Part shown: piece after piece, positions 1 to 9,470 of the stretch | Layout of the letters: the number at the start of each line of letters is the position of its first letter | How positions within the stretch are numbered: the stretch's first letter is position 1 | DNA from: Cyclospora cayetanensis | Taxonomy: Eukaryota > Apicomplexa > Conoidasida > Eucoccidiorida > Eimeriidae | Length of the DNA: 64,000 nucleotides | Direction of reading: 5' to 3' | Assembly: GCF_002999335.1 (NCBI RefSeq) | Contig: NW_020312749.1 | Coordinates: 120,589-184,588 of the forward strand | Made by a program: the position numbers and the translations under genes | The notes under the pieces: generated by a model | What the model was told of the DNA's origin: nothing | The model's input: only the letters and a program-made list of their open reading frames with translations | Database searches by the model: none

Positions 1-93
1 CGTGTCATACGGGGAATAGAGTGTGGATTCCGAATTCGCAAACACTGTAGGATTCAGATGCGCCCCCTCACAGCCTGTTAGACCAAACCCTGC

Positions 94-1094
94 ATGCATG
101 TGGTGCCTGTTTCTCAGGAAGAACGAAGAGCCTTCAGAACCCGGCAACAAATCTCGCGAGACGAGCACCGCGTGCATGTAGGAGGCGGGATTCCCGGGCT
201 GACACCAGAAGCAGACTCCACCACTACCAACAACAAAACTACCACCAGCAGACGCAAAAAGAAGGATAGCACTGCTCCAAACTGCTCGAAGGCTTTGGAA
301 ACCCAGGACAAGCTTTGCAGCCAGATCGAAGCTATGTCTCTCCACGAAAGCAACGAAGCGAACAAAACCGCCGACCCCGTAAAACGGTGAGCTGGATGCT
401 TTTTCTCCTCCCACGCGAAACAGGATGCATGCTGGATCTATGCACCAAGCTGCATACACAGGAAATAGCCGAGTCTACGCATCTTTCCGTATCTGTACCA
501 TTGCAGTCCGTTATCGGACATAAGTGCTGGAGCAGGTAACCTAGATCCTACAAAGAGCAGAAGCTGCTGCATAGTTGCATGCCGTTGTACAGCCGCCCTG
601 ATGTCGACACTGGCAGTTCTTATGGGTTCTTTCCTAGGATTTCCCTCAATGTCTGTAGGTTGCGAAACGTGAGGAAAAAAATTAATGAAATAATCGAGCT
701 GGAAAAGAAATGCGCAGAGGGCCAAACGCCAACCCCGGAACAAATGCAAGTAAGCTGCCTATGTCTCCTGATTCTTGAACCTATTATTTAGAATTTGTCT
801 ACATAGTAAATGAAGATTGCTTTGTGTCGTGTCTGCACCCATGGCCACCTAAACCCATATACAGACCGCACATACACGTATTCCCACAACTCAGTGTACG
901 TCTTCGGCTGCAGCGTTCCAGGACTGACACCACCTGCACACTAATAATCTCCGTTAGCTATGTGCTCCACCGCATATTTTCGCAATATTCACTGTAATCT
1001 GCGGTCTCTGTAACCTCAGAAAATCCACAGAAAGAAGGATTTGCTCGCCGAGGCTGCCGAGCTCGAACAGGCCCTGGTGAACGAATCCAAGTGA
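94..1094 (+). CDS. PYM/eIF2A-tail-like protein, three exons
   Basis: Exons 94-386, 659-749 and 1020-1094 join in phase (152 aa). Donors are GTGAGC and GTAAGC, acceptors TGTAG and CTCAG. An in-frame TAG at 79-81 precedes the ATG at 94. The exon could instead begin at 118, after a good TTCTCAG acceptor, which would make the gene 5'-truncated by the window edge. The C-terminal 50 residues (RKKINEIIELEKK, then TPEQMQ, then KKDLLAEAAELEQAL) match the short helical motif shared by PYM/WIBG, the Mago-Y14 partner that recycles exon-junction complexes on ribosomes, and the tail of eIF2A. The N-terminal half is basic and Thr-rich; HRVHVGGGIPG could be a diverged Mago-binding segment. PYM fits the small size and upstream stop. 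The eIF2A alternative would need coding sequence outside the window. Family recognition is fairly safe; the choice between the two is not. Confidence 0.6.
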
Positions 1095-1418
1095 CACGCA
1101 GGCCGCTAAACTCAGGATTATGTTTTATCTTTCACGCGCACTCCTTTCTGAGCCCCTCCGCGGGCACTTCTTTCGCGGCTTCCGTAGAGGCCTTCATATT
1201 GAGGTTGCGCCAGTAAGGACTCTAAGGGGAGTCGAAGCCGGGCTGTGCATGCCCAGAGGTCAGTGTTGTCGTTGGTTGTGGAACGTAAAAGTCGCAGCGG
1301 CGCTCTCCGTCAGTTTTTGTCATTGCTCTTTTGGTTAGTCTTCGGGTTCCTCCTCTGTCACTCGGTAGTAGGCTGACAGGATTTGGTTCAACATCGTACA
1401 CTTTAGTGTAGCACAGGA
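1095..1418. other. intergenic, no gene seen
   Basis: Spacer between two convergent genes. It probably holds the 3' UTRs of both. No coding or repeat signal recognised. Confidence 0.5.
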
Positions 1419-1924
1419 TTAGGCCCCACCCTTTACGAGCTTTCTATAGTCTTCATCCACTTTAGGACCTTTTGCATTCATAGAAGGCACGTAAATGCCT
1501 GCTGGCGAAGGGCTTTTTCTGGGGTGGCAATAGGGGTACATGCCTCCGTTGCAAAAATTAGCAATCATCTCGCTTGCTTTCTTACCTCTTCCATAACTCC
1601 TCGTACATATATCCTGATGCATCGATGCGGGAGTCAGGCACGGAAGTAAACTTTCATTTTTGTTAGGCTAAGTTCAACATGACACTTACCGCCATCGTTG
1701 AACGACCATGGCCTCGTATCGTCGGTGGCAGGCTCCAAGACGGGACCTTGGAAAGAACCATTTAGGCTTCCTTGGGGAGTCTGTTTGGATTTTTTAGCCT
1801 TTTTTTGAGCTGGCTTTGCATGGCAAACCGCGTCCGCAAGAAGCAGTGCGAACAACCACCACAGGATTCGGAAAGTTACGTGGAAGGTCGCGGTTGGCCG
1901 AAGCAGGGGGGATGAACGAACCAT
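1419..1924 (-). CDS. hypothetical small secreted protein, two exons
   Basis: The first exon starts at 1924 and begins with a basic stretch, then a hydrophobic segment (FRILWWLFALLLADAVCHA) that resembles a signal peptide or anchor, then a Lys-rich region (KPAQKKAKKSK). A good GTAAGT donor lies at 1689. A second open stretch, 1419-1622, carries two cysteines (FCNGGMYPYC), ends KLVKGGA and stops at 1419. The splice is not settled: the donor leaves phase 1, while the obvious CAG acceptor at 1614 would need phase 0. Weaker AG sites near 1605 and 1597 would restore phase. The family is not recognised. It is convergent with the upstream plus-strand gene. The signal peptide is predicted by eye only. 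Confidence 0.35.
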
Positions 1925-3004
1925 TAAGAAAAAGAATATTCTTCACCAAAACCAACTCTATATACGAAAAGTAGCATCCACTGAGTACTAAAGGTTCGTT
2001 ACTGCTTCATTTTAAGTGCCGAGTACAAACAGCACATGCAGAAACGTGCACAGTGAAAGAACTGATGGACAAAACTCGAGTACTAAGATGCTATCTGCTC
2101 GTGCATCATCTATTACCAGCAATCCGATTGACTTGAGCAGAAAGCATGCCGACAATCAAGTCCCAACGCAGGATTGTGGAGTGTAATGACACTGGAATTC
2201 ATACATGGGCATCGTCTCCATGAGTACAGGTAGCATATCTTATACATTTGTAAAAGAAAGTCGCTTTCTGCCGTGTGTTTGGGTTCACAAAGAGGCACCT
2301 CCCGCATATCTAACATGGCGGCGCACTCAGGTGTATTTTGGCCACCTCGCAACACCGTGCTACCGTGAACCGCCAGTGCACGTCTGTTCATTTCCACGCA
2401 AGCTGCTTTGCTCTTCATGCACCGCTTCTGCCCCCCGTCTTCTCCCGCTGGAAACGCCGATGACTCCGAAGTTTGAATGATGTTCAGAGGTCAAGGCGCC
2501 CACAACACTGAAGCTGCGGGCTGGCTCAGCCGCTGACGCGAAGTGAACCACAAAACCGGTTATGAAATTTCCTAGTTTTACCATTGTGATATGTCGACAC
2601 CAGCTGAACTTCTATTGACGAAAGTTCCTTAGCGAGAAACGTGGCTCTTCCAGTCTCCACGGGGAGCAGTACCAATGGATCCGTCCTGCATTAACAAAAA
2701 GCACGCATTCGATAGAAACGGCCTTACATACTAGGGAGACCGCCGACGACCTGAAATTAAGGCTGAATGCGCACAGTCTATAAAAAGATGCAGTGCCACC
2801 CCTGCGTACATAAACATGGTGAAATAGCTACAAGACTGGGCGCCAGCTAATTGGATGCCGACAAACTCGACGACTCTGCCCGACACCCCACGTACAAGTT
2901 TTGTCGAAAAGCATTTATCCAGATCTTTCGCAAGCTTCTCTTGAGTGGCTGTAGCATACCCCAGCAGGCACACCGACGAAGCAATCAAGCCCAGCCACCA
3001 CCGT
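1925..3004. other. intergenic, no gene seen
   Basis: Contains only short ORFs on both strands without codon or homology signal. It lies between the divergent 5' end of the small secreted protein and the 3' end of the eIF4E gene, so it includes the eIF4E 3' UTR. Confidence 0.4.
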
Positions 3005-5057
3005 TCAAAATTCAAGATCATGATGGTATACAGCTCTGCATGAAATCCTGCAGGCGTCGTTGCAGCGTTCAACAACATTACCCACCTCTATCGCACTTTT
3101 TGGCCCAGACCTCCATGCGAATACACGGATGTCTACCTTGACCAAGCTTGTCGACCTGCAATACAACGCCATCAGCAGGATGAGCACCAATAACCGGATC
3201 AGCAGCAGAGAAAGCGAGATACTGCGCACTGCAAAGCTCTACTATAAATTACATCATCGACAACAAAGCTCTTGTATTCCTACCAGGCGAATTCCGGTGA
3301 TATATTCGCAGGTCTCAATTGTGCCGCCTACGAGGCCAAGAACGAGGTTGTTCCAGTACTCATCGAGTTGCCCAGCACGCGTCTGAAAAGGTGTGATACG
3401 ATATTCCATGTGTCCGCCCGTGGCATTGTGGGGGTCCTCCCACATCGGCTGAATGCCCTCCCTAAATAAAGACACGCCATACAACTACGGCTGGCGTATT
3501 CCACCGGCCTCCATCCGTCGTACTGTGCAAGCGAGCGAGACCATTGTTCGGCACAAAAGAAAGATATTGCACCATCCACTAGACAATGACAACTGAGTTT
3601 GGCTTAGCAAAGAAATAGTACGATTCGATATGTAAGAACTAAGCGACGCACTTGAAGATCATCAGGGCGTCCACCACGTGGCTCCTGCCGTTGTTGTCCT
3701 GGCGAATCATCCTGCGAGTTGCAGTGCAAGCACGCCTCTTGGCGAGGGAAATTATTCAATGCATAAACCTTTCCTAAGCTCCAGAAAACTGGTGAAGAGA
3801 GGAGAAGCAGTTGGAAAGGCCCAACACCGCTAAAAGACGTGGTTAGAAGGCACATGGACACACTGCAGGAGAAACGAGTAGAAAGACTGAATAGAAGGTG
3901 GCTCATGAAACGAAGTGAAACGCCATGAGGCGCGACACGCACCTCTTGTGCCCGAGGAGTTCACTGGGCTGAGGAATATGTGCCCAGAGCTGCCAGAACG
4001 TCTGCAGCACACAACCAAGCTCCCTCGACAGCAAATATGACGGAACATAAAAAACGTCTTACAAGGTATTACGGCCTTGCCCTAACTGTTCAGAACATAT
4101 ATTCTAGCCGGCGCAGCAGTCCCCGCGCTTGCATCCAAAGTTGTTCGTCGCATACGCATGACCCTCAGTACTATATATAACCGAATTGCACATAAATGGG
4201 TGCTCGAATGTACCATTCCCCTGATACACGCAGCCATACCTGTACAGTGTTGAAAGCAGCAAGATCCCGCGTGTTTTCAGAGTAGTCCATCGCCCTGTCC
4301 GGGTGAGAGGTATCCCTCTGTATCTGCTCCCACACATGCCAAGTGTGCTGCAGGGGGAGAGGCTGGTCAGCTGGCCGCTCCTGCAGTCACATCAAAGCAT
4401 GAAACGTACACCATAATGCGCCACCGGGCAAGAGCTCAACGACCTTGTTTCAGCTTGCTGGCCAAAAAGAGTTCCTCCAACAATCCCCCTGCACTACTTC
4501 TCCCATACACAAACCACAAGAAGCGCTGCGGCGATGTGAACAGGTGTCATCTGGAATCCTGCCACTACAACCGGCAACAGGAAGCCCCTCAGAGCCGGTA
4601 CAACATCAGGCTACGCCAAAGCCATAACCAGCGACCACAATTACTATAAAGCCAGAGCACAGAGAGGCGCATGGATTTCCTGTGGACCAGAGTTCAGCAT
4701 GCAGTCATTTCCGGTAGTGAAACTGCCATGAGAAAATCCCCCGGAGTCCCTCTCTGTTGCTCTGCCCCTGAAAGCCCGGGCGTTGGGCATCAGGTATACG
4801 CGCAGCTGCAAGGCGAATTGTAGCAAGTGCGGCAGTTGTGTGGCCATCAGCAGCAAGCCCCAAGACTCTATGCCCGTGAAGGCTCGTAGTAAGAGGTCGC
4901 AAGTACTAGAAGGCAGTAGGAACCGGCGGCTGCCAGCGGGGGAACCCCCTTGTCTAGGGAAAAGAGTGCAATCGCTTCTGACCTCCGTAATGCACTCATC
5001 CAGGTTCACCGCATCCGGGACCGAGGGATTGAAGGAAAGGTACTTGGCTGCAGCCAT
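3005..5057 (-). CDS. eIF4E-family cap-binding protein (class II / 4EHP-like)
   Basis: Binds the mRNA 5' cap in translation control. Clear exons, 5' to 3' on the minus strand: 4380-4240 (PLPLQHTWHVWEQ ... FNTVQ), 4001-3943 (TFWQLWAHIP ... LLGHK), 3484-3284 (SLFREGIQPMWEDP ... ITGIRL) and 3136-3005 (VDIRVFAW ... YHHDLEF, stop). The order HTW, FW, PMWED, GIR, FAW is the eIF4E fold order. The cap-stacking Trp of PMWE is present. The residue aligned with the other cap-stacking Trp (human W56) is Tyr, as in 4EHP. The ATG at 5057 opens MAAAKYLSFNPSVPDAV, proposed as the N terminus; its join to 4380 is not resolved. The 3943-to-3484 junction does not close with the GTGCGT donor (phase 2 against phase 0); GTGTCG six bases downstream would close it. 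Family certain, N terminus uncertain. Confidence 0.85.
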
Positions 5058-6555
5058 TGTCTTCGAGCGGATACAGGGTATATTAAGGAACAGAATAAGT
5101 CCTCGAGGCTTCGACGCGGGGCAATTGCAGACAAAGAAAACAAACAAACATTCCAGAACCCTAGCTAGGGTCCCTTGCTTGACGTATATGCTTAGTGGAG
5201 AGCCCCGAGGTTAGGTGCCTGCGGGGCTTTTCAGAGGTACATACTCCACCGTAGAGTTGAGGAAGAAGAAGACACAAAAAAGAATCTAAAATTGGACTTA
5301 TACTCGACGAAAGAGCCGAGAACCAAGATTGACAGAAGACAGCCTGATGCAGCCGCCGCCCCGCCTGTCGTGTGCTGCCGCGCGGATGTTCGTATATGCT
5401 CTATGGCCAATGGCGGCTCGTGGATTTTCCGATGGACTAATCTTATGATTTTGCAAGGGTGTTACCGACTTAGATTCTCCAGTCTATTCGCAGGGCGTGT
5501 ATTCTCCAAATCGAATTTAATGTGAACACTTTCCTGCGCACACTGCCACGGGTACTTTGCGTGCCCCCACTAGGACCGTTTGCTGCTCTCTGCATCTTCT
5601 TTCTGCCTTTCGTATGAATATGATGAATCAATGTTTAGTCTTCGTCATATTTTGCGCGTCCCCTTTGAATAGCGGCTAACAACGCCGCCCAACAGCCACT
5701 CTTCTTGCCATCTTGAGCAACGGACTCTGAACCCCAATGTTTCCTAAACGAGTCCGGAAACAACCCTTAAAATGGCCTCTCCCCGCAGTGCAGCTTCCAG
5801 GTAGATTGCAGCAAATCATTACTATTACTGATTTGGGGGCCATCAGCACCTGGTGCACCCTCATGGGTTAGTGGACAGGGGTCTTTGCAGAGCGTGCGAA
5901 GAGTACTTTCGCGGTATGCATGGCATTACCCTGTTGGTATGCCTAACGGACGCGTTTTATATGCGTCTAGACAGTGCAGTAGTGATTGGCTTCTGCTGGA
6001 CATAGTGCTGTTTAAACTAGGCTGTTTGTGTTCCAGCGCTTCGCTCACTGTTGATGTAGCTTGCGGGCTTAGCTACGCGTCGGCATTTTCTGCCAAACCA
6101 GCAATACTTATTCCAGTGTCACTGTAATATAGATCGTTTAAGCTGGCTGCTAGTATACCTTACTTATGCAAGAGCAGCCCCAACTCATTACGAAAAGAAC
6201 CAATATTGTGGGCGTGCACTGGATGTGCGTGTCCGTAAGAAAACATTTAACTTCAGCGTCAATACAACTCTATGAGAAGCTGTCATAGTGTTTCTCAAAA
6301 GAACTCTTAATTTGTCCTGCACACGCCTCTCACAGTTTCCTGGTAGAAAGGAGCGGGCCAGCCAGGGTGCGCCTAACTACACCCTTAGAAAAACTCAGAG
6401 CTATAACAATTGGCTACAGATACCATCGCCCGCACACCAACACAATATTGTGCTTTATTGCATCGACTTATCAGTAATCTGCAGTAAAGAAGGTGTGCCA
6501 ACACACAAACCATATAAACAACTCTTAGCCATGTAATCAGTTAGATACACCTGAT
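5058..6555. other. intergenic, no gene seen
   Basis: About 1.5 kb with only short, unconvincing ORFs. The segment 6330-6420 shares a GCCAGCCAGGGTGCGC-like stretch with the dispersed repeat copy at 23.2 kb, so a very decayed repeat copy is possible. Confidence 0.4.
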
Positions 6556-7294
6556 TCAGTAAGATATGTTCAAGTGAAGCATAGCCCGTTGTAGCTTTTC
6601 TGCACCTGTGAGGCTAATCCAACTGCGTGCAGGACATTCGAAGATTCCCTGCCCTATCGCCACTCCCCAAGCATCCAGAAGCGCGAAAATAGTGATGAGA
6701 AGAACATATTCGTCCATCAACCATCCAAACGAGCTAAGCGGAAACAATGACACACTAGCCAACAAAGAAAAAGTGGCCAAACTGCCCAAATTAACCCAAC
6801 CACGGTGACGCGGTGCATCGCCGTTGTCAATACGATGCTGTGTGTGAGCCTCGTGCTACGATAAAACAAAAAAGAAGTAAAATGGGTAAAGGAAAATAAA
6901 AGATACGCTAGCATAGCAGTGTCTTGATGCTTCATAGAGCAGCAGATGAATGCAAAGGCAGCCGGTGCATGCAGCATTATCGACTCCAATGCCCTTGAAA
7001 GGGCGTAAGGGAGAATGCAGGGGCAGCTTACCTGCGAGTCGCTGCGCATGAATGTGAATGTAGAAGACAATTTCGCGATAACAACCGGTACTATTTTAAG
7101 CAGTGCCCTTTCTTGAAGGTAGCTATTGTAGGCAGAGCATATACTGGGGAGGGAGAATTGCCAAGGAACGCGAAGAATACCTCACAGAAACGACTGTTGT
7201 TAGCCAAACCAAGCAGCACGTTCTCCCAAGGGCAATGAAGCCCAAAGCTGCCGCTTCGTGAAAATTTAAGGCTGGCATTTCCCATCCCAAACCG
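6556..7294 (-). CDS. C-terminal exons of a polytopic membrane protein, 5' end missing
   Basis: Three exons close in phase: 7294-7181, 7143-7032 and 6855-6556 (stop). Acceptors are TTTCCAG, CCCTCCCCAG and TTTTATCGTAG; donors are GTATTC and GTAAGC. The reading gives alternating hydrophobic and charged stretches: EAAALGFIALGRTCCLVWL, then ALLKIVPVVIAKL, then LATFSLLASVSLFPLSSFGW and YVLLITIFALLDAWGVAIGQ, as in a multi-pass transporter. The last segment recalls the FxxxDxxxNTQ-type helix of UNC93/MFS proteins, but this is only a hint. The first intron would be 37 nt. No start codon or N-terminal exons were found upstream; instead a retroelement relic begins at 7417. It may be a truncated pseudogene or a gene whose 5' exons I missed. 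Confidence 0.4.
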
Positions 7295-7416
7295 CTGGAA
7301 ACTTTTGCCCAGTGTGGTATCAGTACTCATTACTCCTTGAACCCAATGCTTCAACGGCTCCCTGTGAATCCTCCGCCCCCACACTGTGCATGGGCGTACG
7401 CGGCAAAGCCCGCAAC

Positions 7417-9470
7417 TTAGTCAGGTGTTCCTGTCACCGAAAGCAATATTGATGCTTTTGTGGCGCCTCCAACTTTTGGGATACTCGATATGGGTAAGGA
7501 AAAGCATTGATTCATGAGAGGATAGCAAGTAATCCGAGCCGTCTGGAGAAAAATGTTTTGGTCTTGTAACCTTGTACACCTTGAAAATCTTGCCAATCCA
7601 CCACGACTAAATCCCCAAACTTTTAACACACAGCCGACCATAAGAATCGTGACTTCGCTCTGGTCGTATTTGGGTTTCGTGCCTGCAATGGGGGAAGCTG
7701 TATTCTAAATTTCCCCATTGGTAAAGGTGGCTGCTCTCTCTGAAGCGCTAGATCGAGGCCAGAATTGGAGAGTGACTCCTTTGCGTAAGCCAGCGATTGT
7801 GGGAGTGCAACAAGCCGACCAGTTTAGCGTTGTGTTGAAGCTCACTCAGCAAAAGGAATAGACTCAAGCACAGTTATTGAAATTCCGTGCGCCACCAGAT
7901 TTATACACTGCAGAAGACTCTTGTTGGGGCGTTCTGTTTGTCCATGCATTTCGTGGTGGTTTGCAACTGGTCTCATCACGGTCAACGTGTAGGCGGGTCA
8001 TGAAGACGCGATATGACACACTACGACTTTCTTCTCTCTTTCCGTTATAATAATACTTTCAATATATCCATGCTGCTTCTAGACGTTAGGTAAGAATAAA
8101 TAAACGACTTGATCTTCGTTGAAAGTGCTGAAGCAGAAGATGAAACGAGCTTTTTTGCTAAGGCTTTTGCTAAAGACGTAAATGCTATGCTGATCCTCAA
8201 GTTCCGGTAGTCCGACCACAAATTTTACATTCATATCAGTCCAAATGGTTTCATAAGCCGGAGTGCTTTCCAAGGGATCTTGTCTAGCAGAAATGTGCGG
8301 CTTTTGGCTGCTGATATTCTGGGCATGCTAGTGCATACTTCCCTAGCGCGAGACGCACCCCAGGCCGCCAGAAGAACCAGAGCTTGCTTAGTGTAGTGTA
8401 GATCCCACCATAACCAGAAAAGATTAATCATGCGCTTCACACCAATCAGCCGTGCAGGCTGACGTCGGATTGTGCGGGCGACGGAATACCTGCTTTGTTT
8501 AAATTACGGCAGGTCATTCTCAATGCGGTAGTGCATTACCGTTTTGCCATCCTGGATTTGACAATAGCAGCCCATGCAGAGCTGTCACAAGCAGGAAATT
8601 CTTGCAAAGAGAAATCGTGAACAAGTGCAGCCTTACTACACGATAGTGGGCTACTGTGGCATCATGCGAGCACGTCGATGACCACTTCGAAAAGCTTTAA
8701 TCTACTTGACTGGAAGCCAACCTGCGGAAGATGCAAGGCTATCGAACAAATCTAGGGCTATCATGATCCTGAAAAATCTTCGTGATGTTCAGTACAGACT
8801 GATGGTCGGTCTGGACGGCAAAATTGATGCCCATATAAGTAGTGCCGACATTTCCCCACCCCCGACCAAACAGAATTAAGGGTTTCCCCGCAGTGGAGAT
8901 CGTTGCTCGGTAAAGCCGTTCAAATGGCAGGCAATAATTTGGTACCTTGGAAAGCCCGTTGCATGCTAGGAGAGGATGACACTTACAGCTGCGACACTGG
9001 GCGCTTCTTGGCTAGGAGACTTATGCTCGTAATGAGGCAATGCAAGTGCCGAAGGGGCTGTAAAATCCTTACAAGTATACTTGCTGCAGCATCAGCTTAT
9101 CCAGGCCGCAGATTGTGTCTTACTTAGTAGAAAAGGCAAAGGATCAGGGATCCGAGTAGATAGAGAAATGAAATTTCGCTGAAAGAACGCAAATCCTTAG
9201 AACTTTGCAACTCCCTTGTAGGTACTTAGATTTAAGGGCCACGTTTTGATTGCTTCAATTTTGCTAGATCAGGTTCATCTCATGAAGCCGAAACACGAAT
9301 TCCAGAGATGCAATTGCTCACATGTAAAGCAGACATTTGCATGCCTTTACATACATTGTTTGTCCTGGTGTCTCTGGAGCGTACGACGTAGGTGCTGTAT
9401 GCCTTCGTCAACGTTCCAGGATACTCTCAAGGCACCGTCCATGTAGAAAATCTTCCAAATATCCTTTATA
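7417..9470 (-). mobile_element. decayed Ty3/gypsy retrotransposon, pol fragment
   Basis: Read on the minus strand, in order: an RT fragment at 9,445-9,270 with the catalytic box read as YMDG followed by LRRTLQRHQDKQ; the RNase H N-terminal part at 9,080-8,890 (SALALPHYE ... VAAVSVILS); the RNase H C-terminal part near 8,860-8,740 (FAVQTDHQSVLNI); and integrase at 8,450-8,080 (VKFVVGLPE ... HSIYVFSKSLSKKARFI). A further open segment at 7,641-7,430 matches the 3' part of the second relic. The order RT-RNase H-IN is that of Ty3/gypsy. Several stops and frameshifts, and Gly in place of the second RT Asp, show it is dead. LTRs were not recognised. It adjoins the truncated membrane protein gene. 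Confidence 0.75.

Noticed and set aside
81..90. AAACCCT-like telomere motif
   Set aside because: A single isolated occurrence, no tandem array.
2731..3078. 115-aa minus ORF with a hydrophobic region
   Set aside because: Same strand as eIF4E but a different frame, overlapping its last exon and 3' UTR; no separate support.
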